41,813 nt of DNA from Acidobacteriota bacterium (GCA_013289955.1 JABCYZ010000043.1:1-41813), one strand, 5' to 3'; positions 1 to 8,248 are shown, counted from the first letter of the stretch. Numbers and translations: made by a program. The notes: a model not told the origin generated them from the letters alone.

Positions 1-2
1 GT

Positions 3-122
3 GGTGGTTACGGCGGACGAGGCGGCGGTGGTGGCGGACGTGGCGGTGGCGGCGGTGGGCGCGGCGGCGGTGGTGGACGCGGTGGCGGCGGAGATCGCGG
101 AGACCGCGGGAATCGCTGGTAA
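3..122 (+). CDS. Gly/Arg-rich C-terminal tail of a truncated protein (probably RNA-binding)
   Basis: The window opens inside a gene. The frame from base 3 reads an uninterrupted run of Gly with regularly spaced Arg (GGYGGRGGG-type units) and ends DRGDRGNRW before TAA at 120-122. RGG-type tails of this kind are common at the C-terminus of bacterial RRM-type RNA-binding proteins and DEAD-box RNA helicases, where they add non-specific RNA affinity. The catalytic or binding domain lies outside the window, so the two cannot be separated. The DNA is a degenerate GGC/GGT repeat, so this stretch is likely to vary in length between strains. Seen: composition and stop codon. Inferred: RNA binding. Confidence 0.6.
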   Translation, partial: GGYGGRGGGGGGRGGGGGGRGGGGGRGGGGDRGDRGNRW

Positions 123-681
123 ACAGGCCTCAGAGAGTTAGAAGCGGCGTCTTGCTTCTTCGGGGCGCCGCTGGAACCCTTCTTCGAATATCCACAGAGA
201 GAATCGTGTGCCTCGGGTTTGTTCCTTCTCCTGCAACATTTGAGCCAGAAGACCGTCTATAAGAGTGTTGTTGCCTGGCCGCGAAGCTGTGAGCGGCCAG
301 CCAGAAGAGCAGCAAAAGACGGGTCCGTCCTGCGGTCAGGCGGCGAGCTTCCGAGTGGCGAACGTTTGCCATTGTGTATAGTATCCCGCGCCTCGAGGAC
401 GCCCCAGCCGCCGTTCAAGTCGCAGCCAGTTTCTTTCCAGTGAGGAGTGCTGCTTACGAAACAAATCACCCGGTAACGTGTTTGAAACAGTAGCCAAGTA
501 AAATGACAAGAGAGCGTTGAATGTGAAGTATCGTGAGCGCCTGGCGGTCCGCCTCCCCAGCGAGGGAGTAGCGGTTTCAGGGCCGCGGGTGGTAATAGCG
601 ATGCCTGAGAAACTCGAAACGAACCTTCTGGTCGCACCGAGCATCCAACCGGAAGCTGAGGACGTAAGTAGTAAGAGAACC
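123..681. other. Gap with no supported gene
   Basis: Apart from the hairpin at 143-172, I see no convincing gene in these 560 bases. Several frames stay open on both strands, but they have no ribosome-binding site, no recognisable motif and a composition typical of high-GC spurious frames. The frame of the downstream eL13-like protein stays open back to a TTG at 517, and an in-frame ATG lies at 601. That part has no family resemblance and no clear Shine-Dalgarno, so I treat it as untranslated leader. Confidence 0.5.
143..172 (+). terminator. GC-rich hairpin after the Gly-rich gene (weak terminator candidate)
   Basis: AGCGGCG at 143-149 pairs with CGCCGCT at 166-172, a 7-bp stem about 20 nt after the stop codon. 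No T-run follows, so it is not a typical intrinsic terminator. It may end transcription inefficiently or protect the 3' end. Confidence 0.3.
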
Positions 682-957
682 ATGACAACGTGGCACAAAC
701 GCGATTGGCAGCAATTCTATGAACTGGCGCGCCGCCCCTGGCAGCGTCACCGACCGCCACGTCCTGTCTATCCCACGGGTCTGAACCGCGTGCTTCCCGC
801 GCAAGGATTTAGCCTGTCCGAACTGGATGATGCCGGCGTTGACCTCGACCAAGCCGAACGCCTCGGGCTCCCCGTCGATGCAGGCCGCATCGGCGCCTAC
901 GGCCCCAACGTCACCGTCCTCCGCGATTTCGTCCGCTCCTCGCGCCAGCCGCTGTAA
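682..957 (+). CDS. Small protein resembling ribosomal protein eL13
   Basis: A 91-residue protein from the ATG at 682, where family-like sequence begins (MTTWHKRDW); the frame is open back to TTG 517. It resembles eL13 (L13e), a large-subunit ribosomal protein of archaea and eukaryotes, across most of its length: an N-terminal HK.DW, a basic Arg/Pro-rich middle, then GFSLSELDDAGVD, an alanine helix and LGLPVDAGR, which line up with the eL13 pattern GFSLEEL..AGI...A..IGI.VD.RR. Bacterial ribosomes do not contain eL13, so a ribosomal role cannot be assumed; an RNA- or ribosome-associated role is inference. It is alone between the Gly-rich gene and lipA. No strong Shine-Dalgarno is visible (AAGAGA lies a few bases upstream). 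The match is from memory of the family, not from an alignment. Confidence 0.6.
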   Translation: MTTWHKRDWQQFYELARRPWQRHRPPRPVYPTGLNRVLPAQGFSLSELDDAGVDLDQAERLGLPVDAGRIGAYGPNVTVLRDFVRSSRQPL

Positions 958-1130
958 TTCTCCCGGAGCTTTCGCCGCCCTGCGCCGCACCGGTACGCAA
1001 TGAGTTCTGGCGCGGTTCGTTTTGCCTGGCGCAGGACTCTGAACGCTGCCGAACTGCTCGCCGGGAGGAGCGCATCCGGCGAAATCCTGGAGTCAACCTT
1101 CCCCCATTTCTTCCTCACACCGCCATGAGG

Positions 1131-1136
1131 TAAAAT
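1131..1136 (+). promoter_or_regulatory. Candidate -10 box for lipA
   Basis: TAAAAT lies 20 nt before the lipA ATG, at a distance giving a short leader. The expected -35 region (TTCTTC) is poor, so support rests on the -10 alone. Confidence 0.3.
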
Positions 1137-1156
1137 ACGGAATTCGAGCACAACCT

Positions 1157-2077
<921 letters not shown>

Positions 2078-2105
2078 ACCCGCAAAGATGGAATGTAGGG
2101 ACACA

Positions 2106-2130
2106 CCCCTTCGCCGGATTGGCAAAGGGG
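2106..2130. terminator. Hairpin between convergent lipA and the Tudor-like gene
   Basis: CCCCTT-c-GCC / GGC-a-AAGGGG forms a 9-bp stem with one mismatch and a 5-nt loop (arms 2106-2115 and 2121-2130). It sits between two convergent genes and could serve either strand. There is no T-run on either side, so termination efficiency is doubtful. Confidence 0.35.
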
Positions 2131-2163
2131 AGGCGGAGCCTAGAAAACGGAGAGAGAAAGGAA

Positions 2164-2430
2164 CTACGAACGGCCTGCGGCAGCGGCGGCGGTAGCAGCA
2201 GCGGCTTTCTTGGCGGCCTTGGCTGCGGTCGAAGCCTTGCGGCGACGCTTCGTCTTGGGCGGAGTCGCAGGGGCTTCGCCGATGAGCTCGGCTACCATGA
2301 TGCTCGTAACGAACAACTTGGGGCCGTGATCGTCGAAATCAATCGCGGTGCGCTCCTGATCGGAAGCGGTAACAATTCCCAAGCCGTAGGTTTCGTGCTT
2401 GACTGTCTGTCCTTCTGCCATCACTTGCAC
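2164..2430 (-). CDS. UvrD/PcrA-type Tudor-like domain with a Lys/Ala-rich tail
   Basis: An 88-residue protein in two parts. Residues of about 5-50 (VKHETYGLGIV, then AIDFDDHGPKLF, then a short helix ending AEL) have the layout of the C-terminal Tudor-like domain of PcrA/UvrD helicases (V.H..FG.G.V ... I.F...G.K), which contacts RNA polymerase. The rest is KTKRRRKASTAAKAAKK followed by Ala, like the tails of histone-H1-like bacterial proteins. No helicase domain is present. Start choice: GTG at 2430 lies 5 nt after a perfect AAGGAGG; the ATG at 2421 is 14 nt away and is the alternative. The same SD is 3 nt from an out-of-frame ATG (2432) that would encode only three residues. It lies downstream of the cold-shock gene on the same strand, so co-transcription is possible. 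Proposed role, binding nucleic acid or RNA polymerase, is inference. Confidence 0.65.
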   Translation of the reverse strand: MQVMAEGQTVKHETYGLGIVTASDQERTAIDFDDHGPKLFVTSIMVAELIGEAPATPPKTKRRRKASTAAKAAKKAAAATAAAAAGRS

Positions 2431-2490
2431 ATCGTCCTCCTTGACCAAACTTTCGATTGTCGAAAATCGACTCGAATCTCTTGAGGTGCA

Positions 2491-2514
2491 GTGCCCCCGA
2501 GCTATCGAGGGCAC
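2491..2514 (-). other. Hairpin between the cold-shock gene and the Tudor-like gene
   Basis: GTGCCC-c-CGA / TCG-a-GGGCAC is a 10-bp stem with one mismatch and a 4-nt loop, starting 14 nt after the cold-shock stop codon. On the transcribed strand no U-run follows, so it may stabilise or process a shared mRNA rather than end it. Confidence 0.4.
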
Positions 2515-2527
2515 CCAAATGCACAGG

Positions 2528-2731
2528 CTAGAGGCCGGAAACGTTCTCTGCCTGAAGGCCTTTGGGGCCTTTCTTTACTTCAAATTCCACTGCCTGGCCT
2601 TCGTTGAGCGATTTATATCCGTCCATCATGATCGCCGAGAAGTGTACGAAAACATCTTCACCGGTTTGACGCTGGATAAAACCATAGCCCTTCGAAGCAT
2701 TGAACCACTTGACCGTTCCTTGTTCCTTCAC
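2528..2731 (-). CDS. Cold-shock domain protein (CspA family)
   Basis: A 67-residue single cold-shock domain that binds single-stranded RNA and DNA and melts mRNA structure. The hallmarks are EQGTVKWFNASKGYGFI (RNP1, KGYGF) and DVFVHFSAI (RNP2), followed by SLNEGQAVEFEV and the usual KGLQAENV ending. The start is GTG at 2731 (VKEQGTVKW), with GAGG 8 nt upstream; the open frame continues far upstream but that sequence does not resemble the family. A candidate promoter about 215 nt upstream implies a long leader, as in other cold-shock genes. A Tudor-like small protein gene lies 97 nt downstream on the same strand. Confidence 0.95.
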   Translation of the reverse strand: MKEQGTVKWFNASKGYGFIQRQTGEDVFVHFSAIMMDGYKSLNEGQAVEFEVKKGPKGLQAENVSGL

Positions 2732-2983
2732 TTCTACTACCTCGCGTGCGCTTCCCCGATTTGGCTGGGCTGCGACATTGAAATTGCTTTGTTTCTCCTG
2801 GTCCGTATCCTGGTTAGCTGCGGGCAACCCAACACCCGCCTTCTCCCAAGCGCCGTGACAGCCTCTAGACCCGCAAAAAAAGGCCGCAAAGATTGTCCTT
2901 CGGGCCCTCTTGAACGAGTCAAAGGGTAATACAAGAGCAACAAACGCTAGACAAATGGTACTACGAAATGGGTCATTTGTCCA
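2732..2983 (-). promoter_or_regulatory. Cold-shock gene promoter and long 5' leader
   Basis: On the minus strand TGGACA (2978-2983) and TACCAT (2955-2960) are separated by exactly 17 nt, a good sigma-70-like promoter. The start would be near 2948, leaving a leader of about 215 nt before the GTG at 2731. An 8-bp inverted repeat, GACAAATG (2950-2957) and CATTTGTC (2974-2981), overlaps both hexamers and could be an operator. The leader holds no credible gene. Long structured leaders control cold-shock mRNA stability and translation in other bacteria; that it does so here is inference. Confidence 0.5.
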
Positions 2984-3093
2984 CGCCACAGAGTGGTACT
3001 CTCTTCCTGCGGTCCTGGGATTAACTTATTGAAAAATAGGGACTTACGAGGAACGTGCGGACGTGGAAGACAGGGGAAAGGGGCGGATTTGGG

Positions 3094-3543
3094 CTATTCG
3101 AGCGCCTCAGGTTCTAGGCTTAAACCGCTCTCGCCCGTGGCTTTCTTTTCCCAGTACTTGCGGACCCATGCTTCCCAACTCTTTCCGGCGGCGGGATCGC
3201 GGCCGGTGAAAGCGAGCGCCGAAATATCGGCGTAAGAAATCTTCTGTCTTTGGCTGGAATCTTTCGGCAGAAGGCGGACGAAGGAAGCAGCGAGCGTGGG
3301 ACCGGAAACACGATCGAAGATATAGCCTTCGAGCTTCTTGCCATCCTTGGTGGTTAGCGTCACGTCGCCGCGATAGTCGAAGGCCTTTTCCAGAGCTTCG
3401 CGCAATTCTTCCTCGGTCGCAAGCTCCGGCAGCCATCCCTCGATGGTTTCCCGCTCTCTTCCGGGAGCAACTTCGAGAGAATCAGGATTCTGGCTAAGAT
3501 CTTCCGTCTGGGCAGGCTGGTTCGGGTGTCCTTGGCTCGTCAA
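3094..3543 (-). CDS. Conserved-looking unknown protein coupled to hpnH
   Basis: A 149-residue soluble protein with no signal peptide or membrane segment. I do not recognise a named family. Residues 1-45 are polar and probably disordered. Residues of about 45-110 alternate in a beta-barrel-like way: VTLTTKDGKKLEGYIFDR, then SFVRLLPKD, then KISYADISALAFTGRD, a pattern reminiscent of Sm-like or SH3-like barrels (V.L..DG..L.G.V). The C-terminus is basic and aromatic (SWEAWVRKYWEKK). The start is TTG, overlapping the hpnH stop as TTGA, with AGGAG 8 nt upstream inside the end of hpnH, so translation is probably coupled. The context suggests a role with HpnH in hopanoid side-chain synthesis or an associated membrane process; this is inference only. 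Confidence 0.75.
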   Translation of the reverse strand: MTSQGHPNQPAQTEDLSQNPDSLEVAPGRERETIEGWLPELATEEELREALEKAFDYRGDVTLTTKDGKKLEGYIFDRVSGPTLAASFVRLLPKDSSQRQKISYADISALAFTGRDPAAGKSWEAWVRKYWEKKATGESGLSLEPEALE

Positions 3544-4667
3544 GCGCGCGTCTCCTCGAGCTGGGACTTCGCCTTGTCTATCTGAATGAGAGGATTGTAG
3601 GAATGAACCGGTTTTGCTGGTTCATGGAGCAGATCGAGCGCGTCCGGATCCTCATACTTTACTCGGAACGTAGCCTTCATCGCCGCCCAGAGGCCGCCTA
3701 ACCCGCTGAAAGTATGGTCCATGGCCGAGGCTTCGTAGCCGCTGTGCACCATGCAGTTGGCGCATTTGGGGTTGCCGGATTCGGTGCCGTAATTCTGCCA
3801 TGCGGTGGTTTCGAGCAATTCCTGGAACGTGTCGGCATAGCCGTCCTGGAGCAAGTAGCAAGGCTTTTGCCAGCCGAATACGTTGTAAGTGGGCATGCCC
3901 CAGGGCGTGCAGGCGTACTGCTGCTTGCCCATGAGGAATTCCAGGAAGAGTTTCGACTGGTTGAACTGCCAGCCCTTCTTGCGATTGGAAAGAATGGCGC
4001 GGAACGTGCGGCGCGTACGCGCGCGGCCGAGGAAGTGCTTTTGATCCGGAGCCTTATCGTAAGAATAGCCGGGGGAAAGCATCATGCCTTCCACGCCTAA
4101 CGCCATCATCTCGTCGAAAAACTGGCGGACGCTGTTCGGATCGGCGCCGTCAAAGAGCGTCGTGTTGGTGGTAACCCGGAAGCCGCGCTTGAGCGCTTCC
4201 TTGATGCCATCGACCGCCAGATCGTAGCCGCCTTCGCGGCACACGGAGAAATCGTGGTGCTCGCGCTGGCCGTCCATGTGAACGGAAAACGTCAGATACT
4301 TGCTGGGCTTGAAGAGGTCGAGCTTCTCCTTGAGAAGCAGCGCGTTTGTGCACAAATAGATGTACTTCTTGCGCCGGACCAGACCCTCGACGATTTTGTC
4401 GATCTGCGGATGCATCAGAGGTTCGCCGCCGGGGATGGAAACCATCGGCGTGCCGCACTCGTCCACGGCCTTGAAGCACTCTTCAGGGCTTAATTCCTTC
4501 TTTAAAATATGCGCGGGATACTGGATCTTGCCGCAGCCGGCGCAGGCCAGATTGCAGCGGAAAAGCGGCTCGAGCATCAGCACAAACGGGTAGCGTTTGC
4601 GCCCCGCAATTTTTTGCTTGAGGACGTACGTTGCTACCGTCCACATCTGTGAAATCGGTACCGGCAT
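3540..4667 (-). CDS. hpnH: Adenosyl-hopene transferase, radical SAM protein HpnH
   Basis: HpnH joins the 5'-deoxyadenosyl radical to diploptene to give adenosylhopane, the first step toward C35 bacteriohopanepolyols. The radical SAM cluster is C38, C42, C45 (CNLACAGC), followed by GKIQYP, characteristic of HpnH. The SAM-binding GGEP motif is present (SIPGGEPLMHP), and a C-terminal Cys-rich segment (PKCANCMVHSGYEA) matches the family. The ATG at 4667 (MPVPISQMW) fits known N-termini; a GTG nine bases upstream is possible but has no Shine-Dalgarno, whereas the ATG has GTGGGG just ahead. No squalene-hopene cyclase or other hpn gene is in the window. The stop overlaps the TTG start of the next gene. 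A TACAAT box lies at about 4733-4738 on this strand. Confidence 0.95.
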   Translation of the reverse strand: MPVPISQMWTVATYVLKQKIAGRKRYPFVLMLEPLFRCNLACAGCGKIQYPAHILKKELSPEECFKAVDECGTPMVSIPGGEPLMHPQIDKIVEGLVRRKKYIYLCTNALLLKEKLDLFKPSKYLTFSVHMDGQREHHDFSVCREGGYDLAVDGIKEALKRGFRVTTNTTLFDGADPNSVRQFFDEMMALGVEGMMLSPGYSYDKAPDQKHFLGRARTRRTFRAILSNRKKGWQFNQSKLFLEFLMGKQQYACTPWGMPTYNVFGWQKPCYLLQDGYADTFQELLETTAWQNYGTESGNPKCANCMVHSGYEASAMDHTFSGLGGLWAAMKATFRVKYEDPDALDLLHEPAKPVHSYNPLIQIDKAKSQLEETRA

Positions 4668-5026
4668 TTGCCCCACTTGATTCTACGTTCGATGCAGCCC
4701 GGGAGGAACTGGATTCCCCCTGGAGTGTTCTATTGTAACCAAGTTGGGCGGATTCTGCTTGGGCGGATTTTGGCTTGTTCTGAAGACAGGCGCGAGAAAA
4801 AGGAGCGCGGGGAGAACGAGCCCAAAGGCAGAATGGAGGCCGAAGCCGAAATGCTGTTTGAGATACCCGGAGTGGATCGCGGCATGGCACGTGCAGAATG
4901 CTGACCCGGAGAAGACGTCCGAGGCAGGACGGACCCGGTCGACGGGTGCAGCAGGCTACGCGTTATGTCCCCGGCGGCGGAGCGTAGAATGGGCTTCGTT
5001 CAGCAACGGAATAAACAGCACCGGAC
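4668..5026. other. Divergent intergenic region between hpnH and the lipid-activating gene
   Basis: About 360 bases between divergent genes. On the minus strand a TACAAT box (4733-4738) is a reasonable -10 for hpnH, though no good -35 sits 17 nt further up. For the rightward gene I see no clear promoter and only a weak ribosome-binding site. Two near-identical short units (TTGGGCGGATTnTG at about 4744 and 4757) form a small direct repeat. The frames open across the region lack start signals and family resemblance. Confidence 0.4.
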
Positions 5027-7597
5027 ATGCCACGAGAAAATCTGAACTCGCTTCTTGAGGAATTCGATCGGTATCCCGAGGATGTCGCCATTGTGCAGCG
5101 GCGCGGCTATCGTCGGGAAGCCTGGACGTACAGAAAGCTTCTCGGCGCGGCTTTCGCGTGCGCCCTGGATCTCGGACGACGCGGCGTCCGGACCCGAGAC
5201 CGGGTCCTGCTCTGGGGACCGAACAGCGCGGAATGGGTGGCGGCGTTTTGGGGCTGTTTGTTGCGCGGGGCGGTGGCCGTACCCATGGATGAGGGCGCGG
5301 CCCCTGACTTCGCCGGACGCGTGGCGAGGGATGCCGGGGTAAAATTTGTTTTCTCTTCACGGAAACGAGCTGCGCTCGATCCTGCCATCCCGATCATCGT
5401 ACTGGAGGATTTGGCCGACATGGCGGGAGAAAACAATCATGTACTCCCGGAGAACCTCGCGGACCAGCCCATCACACGAAATCACACGGCGCAAATCCTT
5501 TTCACGTCCGGTACAACGTCCGAGCCCCGCGGCGTGGTTCTGACGCACGGAAATTTTCTGGCAAATCTCGATCCGCTTGAGCGCGCCATGGATCCCTATC
5601 GTAAGTACGAGCGGTGGTTTCATCCGCTGCGTTTCGTCACGATGGTTCCTCTCAGCCATGTCTTCGGGCAGTTCATGGCTCTTTTCCTGCCTCCTCTGCT
5701 TGGCGCGACGGTCGTCTTCCTGGAGTCCGCGAATCCTTCTGAGATGATCCGCACCGTGAAGCGCGAGCGTGCGACCGCGCTGATCGCCGTGCCGCGCATG
5801 CTCGACGCTCTGCACTCGGGAATCGAGCGGGACTTTGCAGCGCGCGGCCAGGGCCGATGGCTGAAGAAAGCATTTGATGCGGCAAACGGCGAGAAATTCT
5901 TGCGCCGTGTCTGGCGCTTCCAGAGAATCCACCGGCGATTCGGATGGAAATTCTGGGCGTTCATTTCCGGGGGCGCGGCGCTCTCGAGTGAAACCGAAGA
6001 TTTTTTCAAACGCGTCGGTTATGCCGTTGTGCAGGGCTACGGGATGACGGAGACGGCGTCGCTCGTCAGCCTGAATCATCCCTTTCGCGCCACGCCGGGC
6101 TCGATCGGAAAAGTTCTGCCTGGGCGTGAATTCAGGCTCGCGGAAGACGGCGAGATTCTCGTGCGCGGCGAAAACGTCGCGAGCGGCTACTGGGAAGGCG
6201 GAGCGCTGCGTCAGGTTGCCCCTGACGGCGACCATTGGCTTCACACGGGAGATATCGGCGAAGTCGATGCCGACGGGAATCTCCGATTCAAGGGCCGCAA
6301 GAAAAACGTGATCGTCACCGCTGCCGGGCTGAATGTCTATCCCGAGGATATCGAAGCGGCGCTGCGAAAACAGCCGAGCGTGCGCGATTCTGTCGTGATC
6401 CCCGTGGGTCGCGGCGGCAACGCGGAACCGTGCGCCATTCTCCTCTTGAAGAGCGCCCCGGACCGGAAAGAGGTAGAAGCGCGCGAGACGATCGAAAAGG
6501 CCAACGCTTCGCTGGCCGAATACCAGCGCGTGCGGCAATGGCTCGTGTGGCCCGGGCCGGATTTTCCTCGGACGCCGACCGGCAAGCCTCGTTTGAGTGT
6601 CATCTCCGCGCAGGCGGCAGAAGCGTTCGATGGTTCCACCGGGGCGGGCGCCTATCGTGGCACGCTTGACGATTTGCTCGGAAGGTTTTCCGCCACCCAG
6701 GGAGATTCAGAAAAATTCGAAAAGGACCTGCATCTCACCTCGCTCGATCGCGTGGAGCTGATGAGCGCGCTCGAAGAGCGCTTCGAGGTCGAGCTTGATG
6801 AAACTTCTTTTTCCGAGGCGAAAACGGTCGCCGATGTAGAGCGGCTCTTAGAGCAACCGACATCACGCCGCTCGGAATACATCTACCCGCGCTGGACGCA
6901 GCGGGCGCCTGTGCGCTGGCTGCGCCTGGCCGTCTACTACTTGCTGGTCTGGCCAGCCACGCAAATTCTTGGGCATCCCAAAATCATTGGCCGGGAAAAT
7001 CTTCGCGGAGTCCGGGGGCCGGTGCTCGTGGTTTCCAATCACATCACTCGCCGCGCTGACATCGGCCTGATTCTCGCCGCGCTCCCCATGCGTTTCCGGC
7101 ATCGCCTGGCCACGGCCATGGGCGGCGAGTCCCTGAAGAGGATGCGACAGCCGCCGCGCGATTGGTTCTTTCTGAAACGCTGGGCGTATTCTTCCGGCTA
7201 CTGGCTTGCCACGGCGCTCTTCAATGTTTTCCCCCTGCCGCAACATTCCGGCTTTCGCGAAAGCTTCCGGTTTGCCGGCGAATCCGCCGACCGCGGCTAC
7301 AGCATCCTCGTTTTCCCCGAAGGCGAGGTCAATAATTCCGAAGACGGCCGCATGGCGGCTTTCCAAAGCGGCGCGGGCTTGCTGGCGGAGAACCTCGGCC
7401 TTCCCGTCATCCCCATGCGCCTGGACGGCGTATGGCAAATGAAGCGCGCGCGCCGGCGCCTTGCCCACCCCGGTGAGATCACGGTGCATATCGGAGCCCC
7501 GATGACTTTTCCCCTCGGTGCGCCCCCTGAAGAAATTTCGCGCACCCTTGAATCCCGGGTTCGCTCCCTCGGAAGGCGCCGATTCACGGGGCCGTGA
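5027..7597 (+). CDS. Fused acyl-activating enzyme, acyl carrier domain and acyltransferase
   Basis: An 856-residue protein with three modules. Residues of about 1-520 are an AMP-forming acyl synthetase: P-loop LFTSGTTSEPRGVVLTH (about 157-173), YGMTETAS, HTGDIGEVD, and the PTGKPR lysine near the end. Residues of about 545-620 are an acyl-carrier domain with LTSLDRVELM; S572 aligns with the phosphopantetheine serine, although the usual preceding Asp is Thr. Residues of about 640-856 are a PlsC-type acyltransferase with a FPEGEVNN block and a histidine motif reading NHITRRAD (H672, D678), which has five residues between His and Asp instead of four. The order suggests that an acid is activated, loaded on the carrier and transferred to a lipid acceptor, as in 2-acyl-glycerophosphoethanolamine acyltransferase/acyl-ACP synthetase (Aas) relatives; substrate unknown. 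It is divergent from hpnH and overlaps the macrodomain gene tail-to-tail by 14 nt. Confidence 0.85.
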   Translation: MPRENLNSLLEEFDRYPEDVAIVQRRGYRREAWTYRKLLGAAFACALDLGRRGVRTRDRVLLWGPNSAEWVAAFWGCLLRGAVAVPMDEGAAPDFAGRVARDAGVKFVFSSRKRAALDPAIPIIVLEDLADMAGENNHVLPENLADQPITRNHTAQILFTSGTTSEPRGVVLTHGNFLANLDPLERAMDPYRKYERWFHPLRFVTMVPLSHVFGQFMALFLPPLLGATVVFLESANPSEMIRTVKRERATALIAVPRMLDALHSGIERDFAARGQGRWLKKAFDAANGEKFLRRVWRFQRIHRRFGWKFWAFISGGAALSSETEDFFKRVGYAVVQGYGMTETASLVSLNHPFRATPGSIGKVLPGREFRLAEDGEILVRGENVASGYWEGGALRQVAPDGDHWLHTGDIGEVDADGNLRFKGRKKNVIVTAAGLNVYPEDIEAALRKQPSVRDSVVIPVGRGGNAEPCAILLLKSAPDRKEVEARETIEKANASLAEYQRVRQWLVWPGPDFPRTPTGKPRLSVISAQAAEAFDGSTGAGAYRGTLDDLLGRFSATQGDSEKFEKDLHLTSLDRVELMSALEERFEVELDETSFSEAKTVADVERLLEQPTSRRSEYIYPRWTQRAPVRWLRLAVYYLLVWPATQILGHPKIIGRENLRGVRGPVLVVSNHITRRADIGLILAALPMRFRHRLATAMGGESLKRMRQPPRDWFFLKRWAYSSGYWLATALFNVFPLPQHSGFRESFRFAGESADRGYSILVFPEGEVNNSEDGRMAAFQSGAGLLAENLGLPVIPMRLDGVWQMKRARRRLAHPGEITVHIGAPMTFPLGAPPEEISRTLESRVRSLGRRRFTGP

Positions 7598-8150
7598 ACC
7601 TCTGGTTTTTGAGGAAGAGAGTCATGTCGCTTGGTTCGTAGAACACGAGCAGGACTCGTTCGAGGCTTGTCTTTTGACTCAAAAAAGACTGAATCGTCTC
7701 CGACACCACGGGCGCGGCCTGTTCTGGCGGATAACCGAAAGCTCCTGTGGAAATGGCCGGAAACGCGATCGAGCGAAGCTCCCTCTCCGCCGCCAGTGCC
7801 AGCGAATTCCGGTAACACAAGGCGAGCATCCGGCCATCCGGTTCTCGCCCTGGACGGCAGATTGGTCCAACCGTATGAATGACGTAGCGTGCCGGGAGAC
7901 GTCCTGCGGCGGTGATCACGGCTTCGCCCGCGGGGAGGCCTTTCGGGAAGCGGGTGCGGCGGATTTCCTCGCAGGCCTGCCGAATCTCGCGCCCGCCCCT
8001 CGAGTGAATAGCGCCGTCCACGCCTCCTCCCCCGAGAAGCGTGCTATTCGCCGCGTTCACGATCGCGTCGACATCCTGTTCCGTGATGTCCCCGACCAGA
8101 ACAGAAACTCGTTCTGACAGGAAGGTCTTCCGGTTGCGAGATGGGTCCAT
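7584..8150 (-). CDS. Macrodomain protein (O-acetyl-ADP-ribose deacetylase-like)
   Basis: A 188-residue single macrodomain of the MacroD/YmdB type, which binds ADP-ribose and hydrolyses O-acetyl-ADP-ribose or mono-ADP-ribosyl esters. Evidence: VLVGDITEQDVDAIVNAANSTLLGGGG, with the GDIT and NAAN motifs, GVDGAIHSRGG (substrate-loop Gly and Asp), the helix VIHTVGPI and the pyrophosphate loop ISTGAFGYP. The ATG at 8150 (MDPSRN) has GGAG/GAGG just upstream; a longer frame from 8189 would pass through the promoter. A TACAAT box lies at 8173-8178 on this strand. It is divergent from sucA (98 nt between starts) and its 3' end overlaps the upstream gene on the opposite strand. Confidence 0.92.
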   Translation of the reverse strand: MDPSRNRKTFLSERVSVLVGDITEQDVDAIVNAANSTLLGGGGVDGAIHSRGGREIRQACEEIRRTRFPKGLPAGEAVITAAGRLPARYVIHTVGPICRPGREPDGRMLALCYRNSLALAAERELRSIAFPAISTGAFGYPPEQAAPVVSETIQSFLSQKTSLERVLLVFYEPSDMTLFLKNQRFTAP

Positions 8151-8248
8151 GGCCTCGACTCCGATGCGCCAGATTGTACCCGGGGGCACGTCCGGAGGCC
8201 TCCGTTTTGATTCTGTGGCAAAATAGAGTGTTGTCTCGAGATCGATTT

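Noticed and set aside
1..122. GGC/GGT-rich repeat considered as a satellite or CRISPR-like array
   Set aside because: The repeat is codon-phased and encodes a Gly/Arg-rich tail ending in a stop; there are no spacers.
257..760. Open frame of 167 codons on the minus strand
   Set aside because: No SD, Ser/Arg/Pro-rich composition typical of high-GC spurious frames, and it overlaps the better-supported eL13-like gene.
5357..6538. 393-codon open frame antisense to the lipid-activating gene
   Set aside because: It is the reverse-frame shadow of a strongly recognisable AMP-forming synthetase domain; no family motif of its own.
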